Shown: in pieces, positions 34,955-45,301 of the stretch | How positions within the stretch are numbered: position 1 is the stretch's first letter | Layout: the number at the start of each line of letters is the position of its first letter | NCBI GenBank assembly: GCA_013115145.1 | Contig: JAAPAO010000238.1 | Coordinates: forward strand, 1 to 48,797 | DNA length: 48,797 bases | Origin: Perkinsus chesapeaki | Lineage: Eukaryota > Perkinsozoa > Perkinsida > Perkinsidae | Direction of reading: 5' to 3' | Program-made: the position numbers and the translations under genes | Notes under the pieces: model-generated | What the model saw: the letters and a program-made list of their open reading frames with translations, nothing else | Told to the model about the DNA's origin: nothing | Database searches by the model: none

Positions 34955-35405
34955 ATGAGTACGTCATCGACTGTGGCAGGATATAAAATAGTAAAGACTA
35001 TTGGATTGGTTAGCGGAAGTAAGAGGGAATACGGTTAAAGTTTAGTAGTAATAATACTAGGTATTATTAGGTACTGTGAGAACACGTGATGCTGTAAAAG
35101 ATATTCGATCGGGTTTACAAAGTTTATTCGGGGGAGAACTTGACCAGTACACCTCGCTGATGCATGAGAGTCGACAAGAGGCTATAGACAGGATGAAAGA
35201 AGTGATTACGGATAGGGTTGATAGTTGTATAAGGTATCTAGCTTTATTATAGGCTACATTGGGAAAAGGGGGCAACGCTATTGTTGGGGTGAGGTTCAAT
35301 TCCTCTAATATAGCAGCTAATGCATGCGAAGTGATGGTTTACGGTACTGCGGTGTCTGTTGAAGAAGAATCGATGACTAAGACAATGAAGAACAGTTCAA
35401 AATGA
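34955..35405 (+). CDS. YbjQ/UPF0145 heavy-metal-binding-domain protein
   Basis: Three exons, 34955-35033, 35071-35216 and 35253-35405, with introns of 37 and 36 nt in phase; 125 aa. The sequence follows the family: KIVKTIGLVSGS at the N-terminus, FGGELDQYTSLMHESRQEAI, then GGNAIVGVRFNSSNIAANAC and VMVYGTAVSVEEES. Bacterial members form oligomers of unclear role, and the metal-binding label comes from structure annotation. It is unusual in a protist and may be an old bacterial acquisition, though the introns show it is settled. Stop TGA at 35403-35405. Confidence 0.8.
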
Positions 35406-35663
35406 TCATTAGGATCTATTATATGAATGCATAACAGTTTCAGTGCATAATATCAGGTGGTTGTGTGTTAGTTACAGGGTCCACGACAATGCCTCAAACT
35501 CGAAATCGTCTGAATATCAGAAGCAAAATTTTGGTACAAATCCATGCCCCGGACATTAAAAAAAGCTCAGTGGTTCAATAGGAGTTGTTGTTTCAAGTTA
35601 CGTGATCTCGTATACCCCAATTTCGGCCGCGAAAAAGCAGATGAGATGAAGCAGAATAAAGGC

Positions 35664-35735
35664 TGGACGTACCGGGATTTGAACCCGGGGCCTTCTGCAT
35701 GCGAAGCAGACGTGATACCACTACACCATACGCCC
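35664..35735 (-). tRNA. tRNA-Ala(CGC)
   Basis: 72 nt on the minus strand. The acceptor stem GGGCGTA/TACGTCC includes the G3-U70 pair that marks alanine tRNAs. The anticodon stem TCTGC/GCAGA has loop TTCGCAT with anticodon CGC. The T-arm is CCCGG-GTTCAAAT-CCGG type with an intact B box, and the discriminator base is A. No intron. Confidence 0.95.
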
Positions 35736-36076
35736 TGACAAAAATATAGAGATTAGATTTTACTTGCCGACGGTTCTAACTGGCAAAAGCTTACAACTAG
35801 AGAGGTGAAAAATGTGTTAGACCCGTTCGAAGCGTCTTTCACCCCTCAATCAGATTCAGCCATCCCTTGGCCTATATTGTGGTCTTTTGGAACTCGAGAC
35901 TGATCCAAACACATATGAAACAGACCCTTACACTACTGGGGTGGGAGAAAAGTTCAAATATTCAAATAGATGAACACCATTGAGGTGTATTAAAGGAAAG
36001 ATGTATCGAGTATAAGTCAGTAATCAAGATCACTCATCAGTGCAGCCTAAATCCTGGTACCCTGGTCAAGTAAAGG
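35736..36076. other. Intergenic region upstream of tRNA-Ala
   Basis: No gene is seen. The first tens of bases are the 5' flank of the minus-strand tRNA. The rest shows no ORF or repeat worth naming. Confidence 0.4.
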
Positions 36077-37429
36077 TCAGAAGATTTGACGCGATTCGAC
36101 GTTAGATGGAGTAGCAAGGTTCATTGGCTCCGCTTCAGCATCGTCATTCGCCTTGCCAACTTCTACTTCATTATCTTGCTGATCCGTGTTTGGTTGTTTG
36201 ATACACTTAAGATAGATAACTTCCAATATAACCGTAGCAGTCGCTATTATGGGGAAAATAAATCCAGCAAAACCTCCTATTAATGCGAGGATCTGAAATA
36301 TGAATCATTCATTAGTAACGAGAGAAGTGTACATCTGTAACAGACAACGCCACGCCCGTGGTGACAACAGTTGCAAACTGAGACGTCGTAAAGTATAGGT
36401 CAGCCGAACCTGTTAGGATAATTGCCGTGTTACATGAGTGTTATTGCTGCATTACCTCCGGTAGAATTTGATACACTACTCCTACCGCTATAAGATACTC
36501 CTTCTAATCGAGGTAGCTATACGAAAATAAATAACTATTGTCAAAAGCACCTTACCTCAGCGACAGTCCCATCACTATCTTTATCTCGCCGTACGGTCAG
36601 GCCAACTGTAACGAACTTAGAGTGACCAAATTGTAACTGCAGCAACAACAAGAATAACAGTTGACAGCAATTAAACTTGTTATATTTGTACTTCAATCCA
36701 TGATATCTCCCCCGATAGCTGACCATCTTTATCCGGTGTTTGCAGGCCAATAAACGCTCTCCCAGGCTAGCAAGTGATTAGCATTGATCCTCATTAAACT
36801 ATATATATATGGTACTTACTTGGGTACCATCAAATGAAGCACTATTAATCCAGTTAATCCTTATAAATGCACCTATCATGGCACTATGTCACTATTTTAA
36901 AATGAATTATAACTACTCACCATTTGGACTGATAGGAGAGTTTATTGTTGGACAAACCTTTAATGTTTTATTAATAGGATTAACCCATTTGATTGATGGT
37001 GGACTCACTGATGCACAGTTAGGGAATCTGATATCATTATTGAGAGTAGGTTGTGCTGTGAAGTCTTAACGTCTACTTATCAATATCATAATTCCAATAA
37101 AATTGCCAAGGTCCAACACAACCATCCACTTCATCACATTTTGCATATATAAATACATCCATAGGTCTAAAATGTGTTATATCCTCTAGTGTAACCTCTT
37201 CTTGAGGAACCTAATGACATAGTAATAGTTAAAGATAACTAAATGTTGATTTTTATTATAGTACTACTTGTTGTGCAAATCGTATAAATGTAATAGTAGT
37301 ATATATAATCATAGCAGCTATGAATACTATTAATGCTATTATATGTACACTAGGACACTTCACATCTTCTTGTACTGCGGCTTTAAATGGTGATAAAGTG
37401 TTAACATGTTCTTTAATAGGAGGTGCCAT
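36077..37429 (-). CDS. Hypothetical membrane protein with N- and C-terminal transmembrane helices
   Basis: ATG at 37429 (MAPPIKEHVNTLSPFKAA), then helix 1 VHIIALIVFIAAMIIYTTI. A soluble, probably luminal region follows over several exons: DITHFRPMDVFIYAKCDEVD, VGPWQFYWNYDIDK, INKTLKVCPTINSPISPNG, GRAFIGLQTPDKDGQLSGEI and GHSKFVTVGLTVRRDKDSDG. Helix 2 is ILALIGGFAGFIFPIIATAT. A short charged tail ends at TGA 36077-36079. Several Cys and N-glycosylation sites in the middle fit a luminal beta-rich domain between two helices. No family recognised. All introns are short and join in phase. Confidence 0.7.
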
Positions 37430-38137
37430 GAACAATAAACTTTAGATATTATTATTATGATCAAATAAATAGTAATCACAACACCATATACATACCAAGG
37501 TATATTTGAAGCACCACCACCATCACGCTAGTATTGTGATCTACTTATACAAGTATTATGTAACCGAATACTTTAAACACTATAAAGGAATTCATTATTG
37601 GGGCAGCAGCACATTGTTTAGGATGGTCTGTTATGTTGTTAATTTATGATATCATCTATAACATCTAAAACATCATACATATTTGAAACCATCATATTAG
37701 CTATTTATCCTATTGATGGTTAATAAGGCTACTTTATTATTATTGGAGAGTACATTCCCCTGTAGTATCATCATCATTACAGCAGATCTATAGTACAGCA
37801 GTAGTAGTGATTAAGTTGTATATCGATATAATTAAAGTATGCGAGGCGGTTAATGATGATGATAGTGATGCTCAAAACTTGTGTAGACTAGTACGATGAT
37901 CATGAGCAGCAGTAGTAGTAGTGGTGGTAGACTACCACTGGTAGTAGTTTATGCGGTTAAGGGGTTAGTAGTAGTAGTAGTTACTGCGAAGATGAGTTAT
38001 ATAATAAAATGATACCTATGACTATGATAATGATGATCAACTACACCGTCATAATATAACGGTAGAGATATTGACAATATTTCTACTAATGAAGAAGCAA
38101 AACTTAAAATCATTCAAAAAGTATCCAACATCACAAT
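37430..38137. other. Intergenic, triplet-repeat-rich
   Basis: AT-rich DNA with AGC/AGT/GTA triplet runs (about 37905-37980). No gene seen. Confidence 0.5.
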
Positions 38138-38524
38138 TCATAATGACACAACACTTTTCTTTATCGTATCATCACCATCACCACTGAAACCATCAGCACT
38201 AGCAGCATGATGATGATGAGGAGTAGTAGTATTAGGAGTATTAGTTTCATCAGTTTCATGAGTTATGCCCCATGATTTATATATAGAAATCCTTATAGGA
38301 GGATCATCTTTATAATACTTCATCTCAATAACATCTCTATCAAACTTAACGAATAGGTTTACTGATGACGATGATGTTGATGTTGTTGATGCTGTTGATG
38401 CTGTTGATGCCCGTCTTATTTGCTTATCGATGCTGCGTACGGTGTTAGGTGATAATGGTGGGTTAGTAGTTGGTGGTGGTGTTGTCCTTTCATCAACTTT
38501 GAAGTAATAATCGTCATAATTCAT
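38138..38524 (-). CDS. Hypothetical protein, 128 aa, low complexity
   Basis: Single ORF starting MNYDDYYFKVDERTTPPP. An AST-repeat region comes from a GTT/GCT microsatellite. A more ordinary stretch, NLFVKFDRDVIEMKYYKDDP, is followed by a His/Thr-rich tail. The middle looks like a real domain fragment; no family is assigned. Possibly a small gene of its own, downstream of the gene at 38666. Confidence 0.4.
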   Translation of the reverse strand: MNYDDYYFKVDERTTPPPTTNPPLSPNTVRSIDKQIRRASTASTASTTSTSSSSVNLFVKFDRDVIEMKYYKDDPPIRISIYKSWGITHETDETNTPNTTTPHHHHAASADGFSGDGDDTIKKSVVSL

Positions 38525-38665
38525 AATCCCAATATATGAAGGACGAGAGGGATAACAACAATGAATAACAAAAACGAGAAATGTGAATTTAAACGAATAC
38601 TGCCAACAACAACATCACAATAATAACTATGTACGAAAGTTGATGAATATAATTTAATTATAATA

Positions 38666-39617
38666 CTAATCATCACCATTATCATCATCAGATGTCATCA
38701 TCATTCTTCTTGTTGTTGTTGTTCTTCTTCTTAGGCATCTCTTACTCTCTTCATCAAGTATAACGCTTTCCAATTCTGAACCCACAACTCTACGACATGT
38801 ACTCGAACCATTATTATATATCTGCCATAACATAATCATACTAAGCTTCACGCGCCACATTATTGAAGCCTTCAGTAATGATAAAGAATAGTAAAGGGCT
38901 TGTGTAGTAGTAATCTTATTATCATCTCTCCCTTCAAGGTTGGTATCTGATGAGAATAGACAATCGAGTGATGACTATAAGGTGGTACACAAGACTAGTA
39001 ATGTACTTTTATTAATGTAATCTACTTTATGATGATGATGACGATATGGAGATGATATTAACACTTGCCGTATACCAATAAGAGTATCCATTAATATATA
39101 AGTTAATATATATCGACACTCTTTATCATCATCAACATTATTATTAACCTAATAAACCTATAATCCACTACATACTATCATTACTCTTACCGTTACCTTA
39201 CTCAAACCATTCATCATTCCATTAGCCATACACTTTAACTTATACTCAACATCATAAGTTATTATATTATTGCTTGTAATAAATGGTTTAAATATGATAT
39301 TACTCCTTCCTAATTGTATAGGTTGTTGCCTATTAAAGGTATTATAAGCCTAAGGTTACCATTACCCAACGATACCTGCTGCTGCTGCCTACTACTACAC
39401 CTACCTTTTTACCATTTATTACAGCAGCAGCCCTCTTTGCCCGAGTTATAATATCCATTTTTAATTTATCACTATTCTTCCGATACTCTATTGCAGCTTC
39501 ATACATCGCTCCGGGAATCGCCTATGAATAATATGGTACTTGCATATGATGAATATACTTGATATGATGTGAATAGATCATGCAAGGGGTTTACCGTTAT
39601 GTCTACTACTGTATATC
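38666..39617 (-). CDS. Hypothetical multi-exon protein (5' end unresolved)
   Basis: Exons on the minus strand read YTVVDIT (about 39594-39614), AIPGAMYEAAIEYRKNSDKL and MDIITRAKRAAAVIN (about 39420-39520), QPIQLGRSNIIFKPFITSNN and YDVEYKLKCMANGMMNGLSK (about 39200-39350), ECRYILTYILMDTLIGIRQV (about 39060-39120), then SELESVILDEESKRCLRRR and a stop near 38666. Phases agree at the first junction. No start codon was found and no family recognised. Confidence 0.4.
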
Positions 39618-39990
39618 TTAAAAACAACAAGAAGATGAAGAAGTAAGAAGGACAGATAAAGAGATAACTTGAAGGATGGGATGATTAAGTAGGTAGTACC
39701 ACATTGTTAGTATGTACTCTCTACCTGTAGTTTCTATGCTTTACCAGCGTGGATTAAACATAATACGTGTAGGATAATAACTAAAGTCAAGATACTGTAA
39801 GAAATGTGAAAATGGAATACAACGCCGCCCCAAGATGTTGTTGTTGTTGTTGTTGTTAACAGTCTCAACTTTAAAATGAAAGCCGAATTATAAAATTGGT
39901 CCTATAGCCAAACGAATAGTTATTAATTATTATTAATGTACCTAAACCCTGATGCAGGAGGACGCAGAAAGCGATGCATAACATAAGCAG
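39618..39990. other. Intergenic region
   Basis: No convincing gene. It includes a GTT run at about 39838-39857. Confidence 0.35.
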
Positions 39991-40773
39991 CGCGTCAAAT
40001 TCTTATCAACTCGTGTTTTTCAAGGGTTTGAGAACAACTAAGGTGTACTCATCGACGATTACCTCAAGGATATGTTCCATAGTCAAAATAAGTATATCCT
40101 CAAAGTTTCAGAGCCAAACTCCTTGTCAGTAGTGAGTAATTGGAAAATTTGTGCAAAATCGGTGCGACACATTCTTAGAAACCGCAGCCTAAAAATGCAC
40201 GCAAAATTCATGTTTTTGTTAGGGAAGTATATTAAAGCAGATAATTCAGACCTGATCACATACACCATTGGAAAGCTTATCCTTTCTTCACTACATGACA
40301 TGAGTTTCGTAGTCTAGCTCCGTGTTAATGAGACACACTCGGCCGTTGAAGCAAAAGTATCCCGACAGATGTCATTTTTAGCTGTGAAAGTCCATTTTTT
40401 GGCGATCACAACGCCTAAGGTCCGTGACAGCAAGCATAGTCGAGAACTGCGCTACGAAACTCATGTCATGTAGTGAAGAAAGGATGAGCTTTCCAGTGGT
40501 GTATGTGATTAGGTCTGAATTATCTGCTCTAATATACTTCCCTAACAAAAACATGAATTCTGCGTGCATTTTTAAGCTGCGGTTTCTAAGAATGCGTCGC
40601 ACCGATTTTGCACGATTCTTTTAATTACTCACTACTGACAAGGAGTTTGGCTCTGAAACTTTGAGGATATACTTATTTTGACTAGGGAACATATCCTTGA
40701 GGTAATCGTTGATGAGTACACTTTAGTTGCTCTTGAACCCTTGAAAAACACGAGTTGATAAGAATTTGACGTG
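39991..40773. repeat. Long inverted repeat: 322-bp arms, 139-bp spacer
   Basis: Left arm 39991-40312 and right arm 40452-40773 are ungapped reverse complements with about 19 mismatches (about 94 percent). Each arm can be read in a frame giving MHAxFMFLLGKYIxADNSDL, but the same frame from both arms simply reflects the symmetry. No transposase is present and no target duplication is obvious. It is either a foldback or MITE-type element, or the source of a long hairpin RNA. Confidence 0.9.
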
Positions 40774-40862
40774 CGGTGTAGAGGTGATATCATTATAAAC
40801 ATTGTATTATAAGGTGGTTGTTGTATTATTATAATTTATTATTAACCTCTACCATTACGTTA

Positions 40863-41870
40863 TTATGTTACCTTATTATCAACATCTCTATGAGGTTTAT
40901 TATCCTTCCCTTCTGATACCCTTTCCAAACAGTTTCTGATCTTCTTTAAGAAAGCATCAGGTTTCAATACATCGTCTTCATTTGCCTTATTTATACAATG
41001 ATGGGCAGTATTATCATCGATTGGCATTATGTACCATAATGTATCGAAACCAGTCACCTACTGTGTTGTGATATTGACTATGGTTATAAGTGTCATCATT
41101 AAACAACAACGACAACTTACAACTGTATCTAAGATGCCTTTCCTAACCGAAACAATATCTTTATCGTATTGTTGTTTATTTAAATTAATCTGTTATGATA
41201 GTATTAGTATTATTAATGTCGTCCTAGGTATTATTATTTACTTTACATATTCCATCTTTAATATTATTATAAATTCCTTCACTATCTTGAATATCTTCAT
41301 ACAATAATTCCTAAATAATACTTATAAGTACTCCCTTTTCTACTTACTATTTTATCATTGACTAATCTTAGCTTATCTTTTATTAATTCATCATTATTAA
41401 ATGAATCGTCCTGTACCGTAACCTCCCTAACACCAATATAACACCATCAACCGACTCATTAATAACCATATTAACTCATTAACTATCTTTCTTGCAACAT
41501 CGGGTATATCCACTTTCATGAATTGGGATAATGAGGATGATGATGGTTTAATAGTTTCCTAAGATGCCAGAGGTCTCGGGTCCTATCCCTACACTTACCA
41601 TGTATTTAATAAATTTATCGTTAACCTCATCTCCATTTGCTATAACCATTTCCTTTATTAATAATTCCCTTTGTATCATTATTTGTGTATTATCCTTCCG
41701 TTTATCCCTATATAGGTTTATATCCCTTTTTAACTCTTCCATCCTTTCTTTCCTATATTAATAACTCATATTATATATAATAATCCATCATCACCTATAA
41801 TGATCAGTATCCTGTCGTATCTTATTAGCTATGTCATTAGGATTTATTATCATCTAACATTATTACATAT
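40863..41870 (-). CDS. Hypothetical coiled-coil protein
   Basis: Minus-strand exons: NPNDIANKIRQDTDHYR (about 41860-41810), then RMEELKRDINLYRDKRKDNT and QIMIQRELLIKEMVIANGDE (about 41750-41600). A 40-nt intron (about 41562-41601, starting GTAAGTGTAG and ending GGCATCTTAG) leads to FMKVDIPDVARKIVNE. Later pieces include DKDIVSVRKGIL and VTGFDTLWYIMPIDDNTAHH, then PDAFLKKIRNCLERVSEGKD near the stop. Charged, helix-rich, function unknown. The middle exons are poorly resolved. Confidence 0.4.
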
Positions 41871-41923
41871 CCAATGATATCATTTACCTAATACTTAAAT
41901 ATTCATCCCACCATCAAGAGGCC

Positions 41924-42205
41924 GTGTATCACCCCCACCCAGCTCCCAAACATCTTCAGCAACAACAACAACAACAACCAACCAGTACGAGCTTTTCTTG
42001 CAATTTTAGTGCATTAATCATCCTCCTCATCATCATTGTTTTGATATATCGGAAGAATTTGATGTATAAGCTATATATCCAAACACTTGAAGAAATTAAC
42101 AACAAAGTAAGAGCTGTAAACGATCGATTTAGTCGGGGGATAACAAAGAAAGGATCTCTATTATACAAGTACTGTGGTATTAAATACGGGCAACTGCTGT
42201 TATAG
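41924..42205 (+). CDS. Possible small membrane protein, 93 aa
   Basis: ORF with a Gln run, one hydrophobic helix (ALIILLIIIVLIYR) and a charged tail (YIQTLEEINNKVRAVNDRFS). The opposite strand is also open here, so this could be chance. It lies head to head with the minus-strand gene ending at 40863. Confidence 0.3.
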   Translation: MYHPHPAPKHLQQQQQQQPTSTSFSCNFSALIILLIIIVLIYRKNLMYKLYIQTLEEINNKVRAVNDRFSRGITKKGSLLYKYCGIKYGQLLL

Positions 42206-42373
42206 GAGGATATCTACGGTATATCTTATGTTACTCCAAGGGTTTCACTAATAACATATGAATGGTCTAATTGAACACTCATATATCATTTACTCGTTAT
42301 TTTATAATATTAATACCACATTTCCCTCATATCTTACCATTATGATAGTTTTTCACTTGTCTTGTTTCATATA

Positions 42374-42858
42374 ATGGTATATTTCGAGGATTGGGATGAC
42401 TTCCAAACAGCAGCAAGACAAGTATTTATTCAACAACCTGATAAAGTAGTATTTATAATACCACTTTACTATTAAAACACTTTATTATTAGACACGATAT
42501 CAATTGAAACGAAAGCGATCGAACGATTCTCTTATCCTTAAGGTTACTGATGATGTTGTTGTAAGTAATTGTTGTTGTTGTATATAATTATAATATTATA
42601 TTCAGTGCGTAAAGTACAAAGGACCAAAGGCATCAACTGCGGCAGCAGGGCGGTTTATTGAACGAGTTGATATGTTAACTCGATGGTTTATTAGTCGAAG
42701 CTTTATGACATCTGATGAACTTAAATTAGAAGGAGAAGCTTTCCCTTCATTAGAAACAGCTGTTAATAAAGGTATAATTATAATATATTGTATTTAATAT
42801 CCATATAATAGATACAATGGGACAACAACAACATAGTGGAAAGAAAAGGCTTGGCTAA
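42374..42858 (+). CDS. SRP9: Signal recognition particle 9 kDa protein
   Basis: Four exons: 42374-42445, 42492-42560, 42606-42771 and 42812-42858; phases agree at all three introns. The N-terminal part matches the SRP9 fold: MVYFEDWDDFQTAARQVFIQ, RYQLKRKRSNDSLILKVTDD and VVCVKYKGPKA. SRP9 pairs with SRP14 on the Alu domain of SRP RNA to pause translation. The C-terminus is longer than in animals (ERVDMLTRWFISRSFMTSDE and a basic tail ending KKRLG). A candidate SRP RNA gene lies about 1.1 kb downstream. Confidence 0.88.
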
Positions 42859-42947
42859 TAGGTTATTGATACTGTTTCCTTATCCTTATCTTACTCTTAG
42901 TCTTACATAGAGTTATACGGTATTATGGTGTTAGTATCATTTTAAGT

Positions 42948-43989
42948 ATGGTATCAACAAGAACAACAAGAACAACGCCTGCAGTACCAGCTGAGACAGC
43001 AGCTGCAGCTGATTTGAAGACATTAATGAATAAAAAAGAAGGTATTGAAAGGGAAATAGATGATATAATGACAACATTAAACTCGGCAGAATGTCAAGGT
43101 GTAATAAGAGGGGACTATAGTGATGGTGGTGGTGGTGGTGAGATAATGATATATTATAGGTTGGTCGTGATGGTAGTCTAGTCGATAATGATGGCTTCCC
43201 TAAAGGGGATATTGACCTTTATCTTATAACATCAAGTAGTAAATATTATAATGATGTTGATGGTGGTGCTGGTACAGTAGTGATAATGATATGCTAGGTA
43301 GACAAAGATTAAGGGTTTTAGAGAATGATTTGAATGAAGTTATGAATTCATTAGAAAGAGGCTTACAACAATTACATCAAATAGCACGGTAAGTAGGTGG
43401 TATATATAATATTAATAATATTTAATAGGGATAATGGTACTATATCTAAGGGGACTATAAATCAAACTCATCATAATAATAACGATATAGATCAAACCAG
43501 CACAGTAGATTACAATAATAATAATGGACTACATGATGATAGTATTACTACACCCTCACCTAAACAGACAACACCACCCCCTCCACAGTACTACTCACCT
43601 GCATTTGCTTGCATCAGTGAGGTAGTATCATAATGTTTATAGGTTATTTCTTATTATTGTTTACAGGTTGCTCCAGGATCACCAGCAGCCGAGGCAGGGC
43701 TCTTGGATGGGGATAGAATAGTCGATTTTGGCGGATCTAAGAAATTGAAAGATTTGCCATTGAGAGTTCAAACTTCAGTAAAAGTATTAGTTGTTATATC
43801 ATCATGAATCACTGTTATTAGGCTTCTTCGGGAATACCATTGAGTATTGAGATACAACGGCCAACGGGAAGTAACGGATTAAGGATAGTTAATATTGAGT
43901 TAAGACCTCACGAATGGTCTGGTCGTGGTTTACTTGGCTGTTTAGTAACTCCATTATATATCATAAGTAGTTGGGTTGGTGTTAATTAA
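42948..43989 (+). CDS. PSMD9: 26S proteasome assembly chaperone PSMD9/Nas2
   Basis: N-terminal helical region (LKTLMNKKEGIEREIDDIMT) interrupted by a Gly-rich microsatellite, RGDYSDGGGG, then a second helical exon (RVLENDLNEVMNSLERGLQQ), a low-complexity Asn/Thr/Pro linker, and a C-terminal PDZ domain: AFACISEV, then APGSPAAEAGLLDGDRIVDF, a lone exon, and LRPHEWSGRGLLGCLVTPL. The RPHxWxGRGLLGC end is diagnostic. It helps assemble the ATPase base by binding Rpt5. Introns lie after ISEV and after QTSVK. Stop TAA at 43987-43989. Confidence 0.9.
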
Positions 43990-44191
43990 CATGTAGGTCT
44001 ATGTTTCATAGAGCGAGTTCTAGGACGAACTTGAGCAAGCCAGCGCAGCACCATGAAACGGTGGTGTTTGCTAGGCAAGATTCCTGCATGTTCGGGGAGT
44101 GCCGCGGCCGGCGGGGAGGGGCCTGGTTTTGGCACGGCCCTGTGGAGGACGCTGAAGCAGGTCAGCAAAGGATTCATTACATATTTTTTCT
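43985..44191 (+). ncRNA. Candidate signal recognition particle RNA
   Basis: Directly after the PSMD9 stop. TGTAG (about 43993) is followed by two hairpins (TCTATG-TTT-CATAGA and AGTTC-N-GAACT), as in the SRP Alu domain with its UGUNR motif and helices 3 and 4. About 160 nt later, CCTGT-GGAG-GACGCTGAAGCAGG resembles helix 8 with a GNAR loop and AGCAGG. TTTGCT can pair with AGCAAA to extend helix 5. A T6 run (44186-44191) would end Pol III transcription, and TATATAT at about 43955 sits some 30 nt upstream. GC content is far above its surroundings. The 3' strand is short, so the identity is tentative. Confidence 0.35.
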
Positions 44192-44227
44192 CTAGTGTTG
44201 GAGAGGGCGTTCACTCCTTAACAGCGA

Positions 44228-44470
44228 CTGAGCATTGACTGCCGGCGGCAGTCAGCTGATATGGCCGCCGTATGGGGCGGAGTGTGTACCGCAGCGGCAG
44301 CACCTACAATAAGGGACGGGTGTTAGGTGCCGTGCGAATGTTAAAGTTACTGGAGTTTTAACGCGTCAGCACTGCGGTTGGAGCCTCAGAGCTTACCGCG
44401 TGCTGACCAACACCCGATACCTTTCAAACTTTAGACAGTCGCTGGGGTCGCGAGAGGAGGAGTAGAAATT
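44228..44470. other. GC-rich, strongly structured segment
   Basis: Several hairpins in a row: GACTGCC-GGC-GGCAGTC, GCACCTA with TAGGTGC, GTTAAA with TTTAAC, and a long arm GTCAGCA...TGCTGAC that encloses GCGGT...ACCGC. GGGTGTT and AACACCC can close the last three. No reading frame is convincing. It looks like a structured RNA gene or a second part of the preceding candidate, but no known motif set is complete. Confidence 0.4.
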
Positions 44471-44992
44471 ACATATAATAATAATCCTTAAGGTAATTGG
44501 TTACTCATATGGATATGAGTATAATGAACTTAATAGAGTGATAGGAAAATACAGTAGCATCTCTCTATACTCGGGCATCATTGGCGTTAACATTTTCAGA
44601 TAGTAGAACCTGCTTTGAGTAAGCGGCCTATCGTCAGCAGCCTGAAACTCAGCCTTACATCATCTTCAGGTCTCATACAACCCTGGGCGGCCTCAAGGTT
44701 AGGAAGTTATCCCACTCACTTACATACACAGCTTACAACGCGGCGCCCTGACTGCACTGCTCCGAAGACACTTCGAGCGTAATGCGGCAGCTCTGCCATC
44801 ACTCAACAACGACGAAGCACGGGCGTACTTCTCGCTAGCCCATACTGAAGCACCCACAATCGTTTCATCGTTACCGCATGTTCATTAATGTGCATGCGTA
44901 CAATATACACTTCTTAATTGGTCATATAACGAATCTTACATATCTGCCCCAGTCATCTCAACAGTTGTTATTTCCCCCTCTATCGGATAACA

Positions 44993-45211
44993 ATGTCTCT
45001 CATCTTCTTCATTGCCATGATCTCTTTTCTACTTAATTCTGTTCAAGCTGGTTCTGCCATAATGATCGCGGATAAGCTTCTTCGTGCAAGTGGTGAACAT
45101 TGTCAACGTATTTGTGATGAACGTCCTGATTGCATCTTCAGCTATTGCGGTGAGGATCATAAATGCCACAATCTTAAAGAGATTGGTACCGCCGCTGATA
45201 TTCCTTGTTAG
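44993..45211 (+). CDS. Small secreted cysteine-rich protein, copy 2
   Basis: 72 aa, paralogue of the gene at 16191-16409. Same signal peptide and the same six cysteines. Differences are S5F, I9M and I-to-S, N-to-D and V-to-A in the mature part, with four silent changes and a TAG rather than TAA stop. The 5' flank also matches the other copy, but the 3' flanks differ. Here the 3' flank runs into the duplicated block. Function unknown. Confidence 0.8.
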   Translation: MSLIFFIAMISFLLNSVQAGSAIMIADKLLRASGEHCQRICDERPDCIFSYCGEDHKCHNLKEIGTAADIPC

Positions 45212-45301
45212 AGTAAGAGGATCGGCCATGTCGGCTCATCGTCAAGTCAACGGCCCATCTGGCAGTTGTTCTGATGGTGCCTGTATCCCCGGATACTTCC
45301 T

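Noticed and set aside
35289-35304. GAGGTTCAATTCCTC hairpin
   Set aside because: It falls in the conserved VRFNSS coding motif of the YbjQ-like gene.
40072-40602. Two ORFs giving nearly the same peptide on opposite strands
   Set aside because: They are the two arms of one inverted repeat, so the shared peptide is only symmetry.
43986-44177. 63-codon minus-strand ORF (and two plus-strand ORFs) in the GC-rich segment
   Set aside because: Overlapping open frames in both directions are expected in GC-rich DNA. Hairpins and a T6 terminator favour an RNA.
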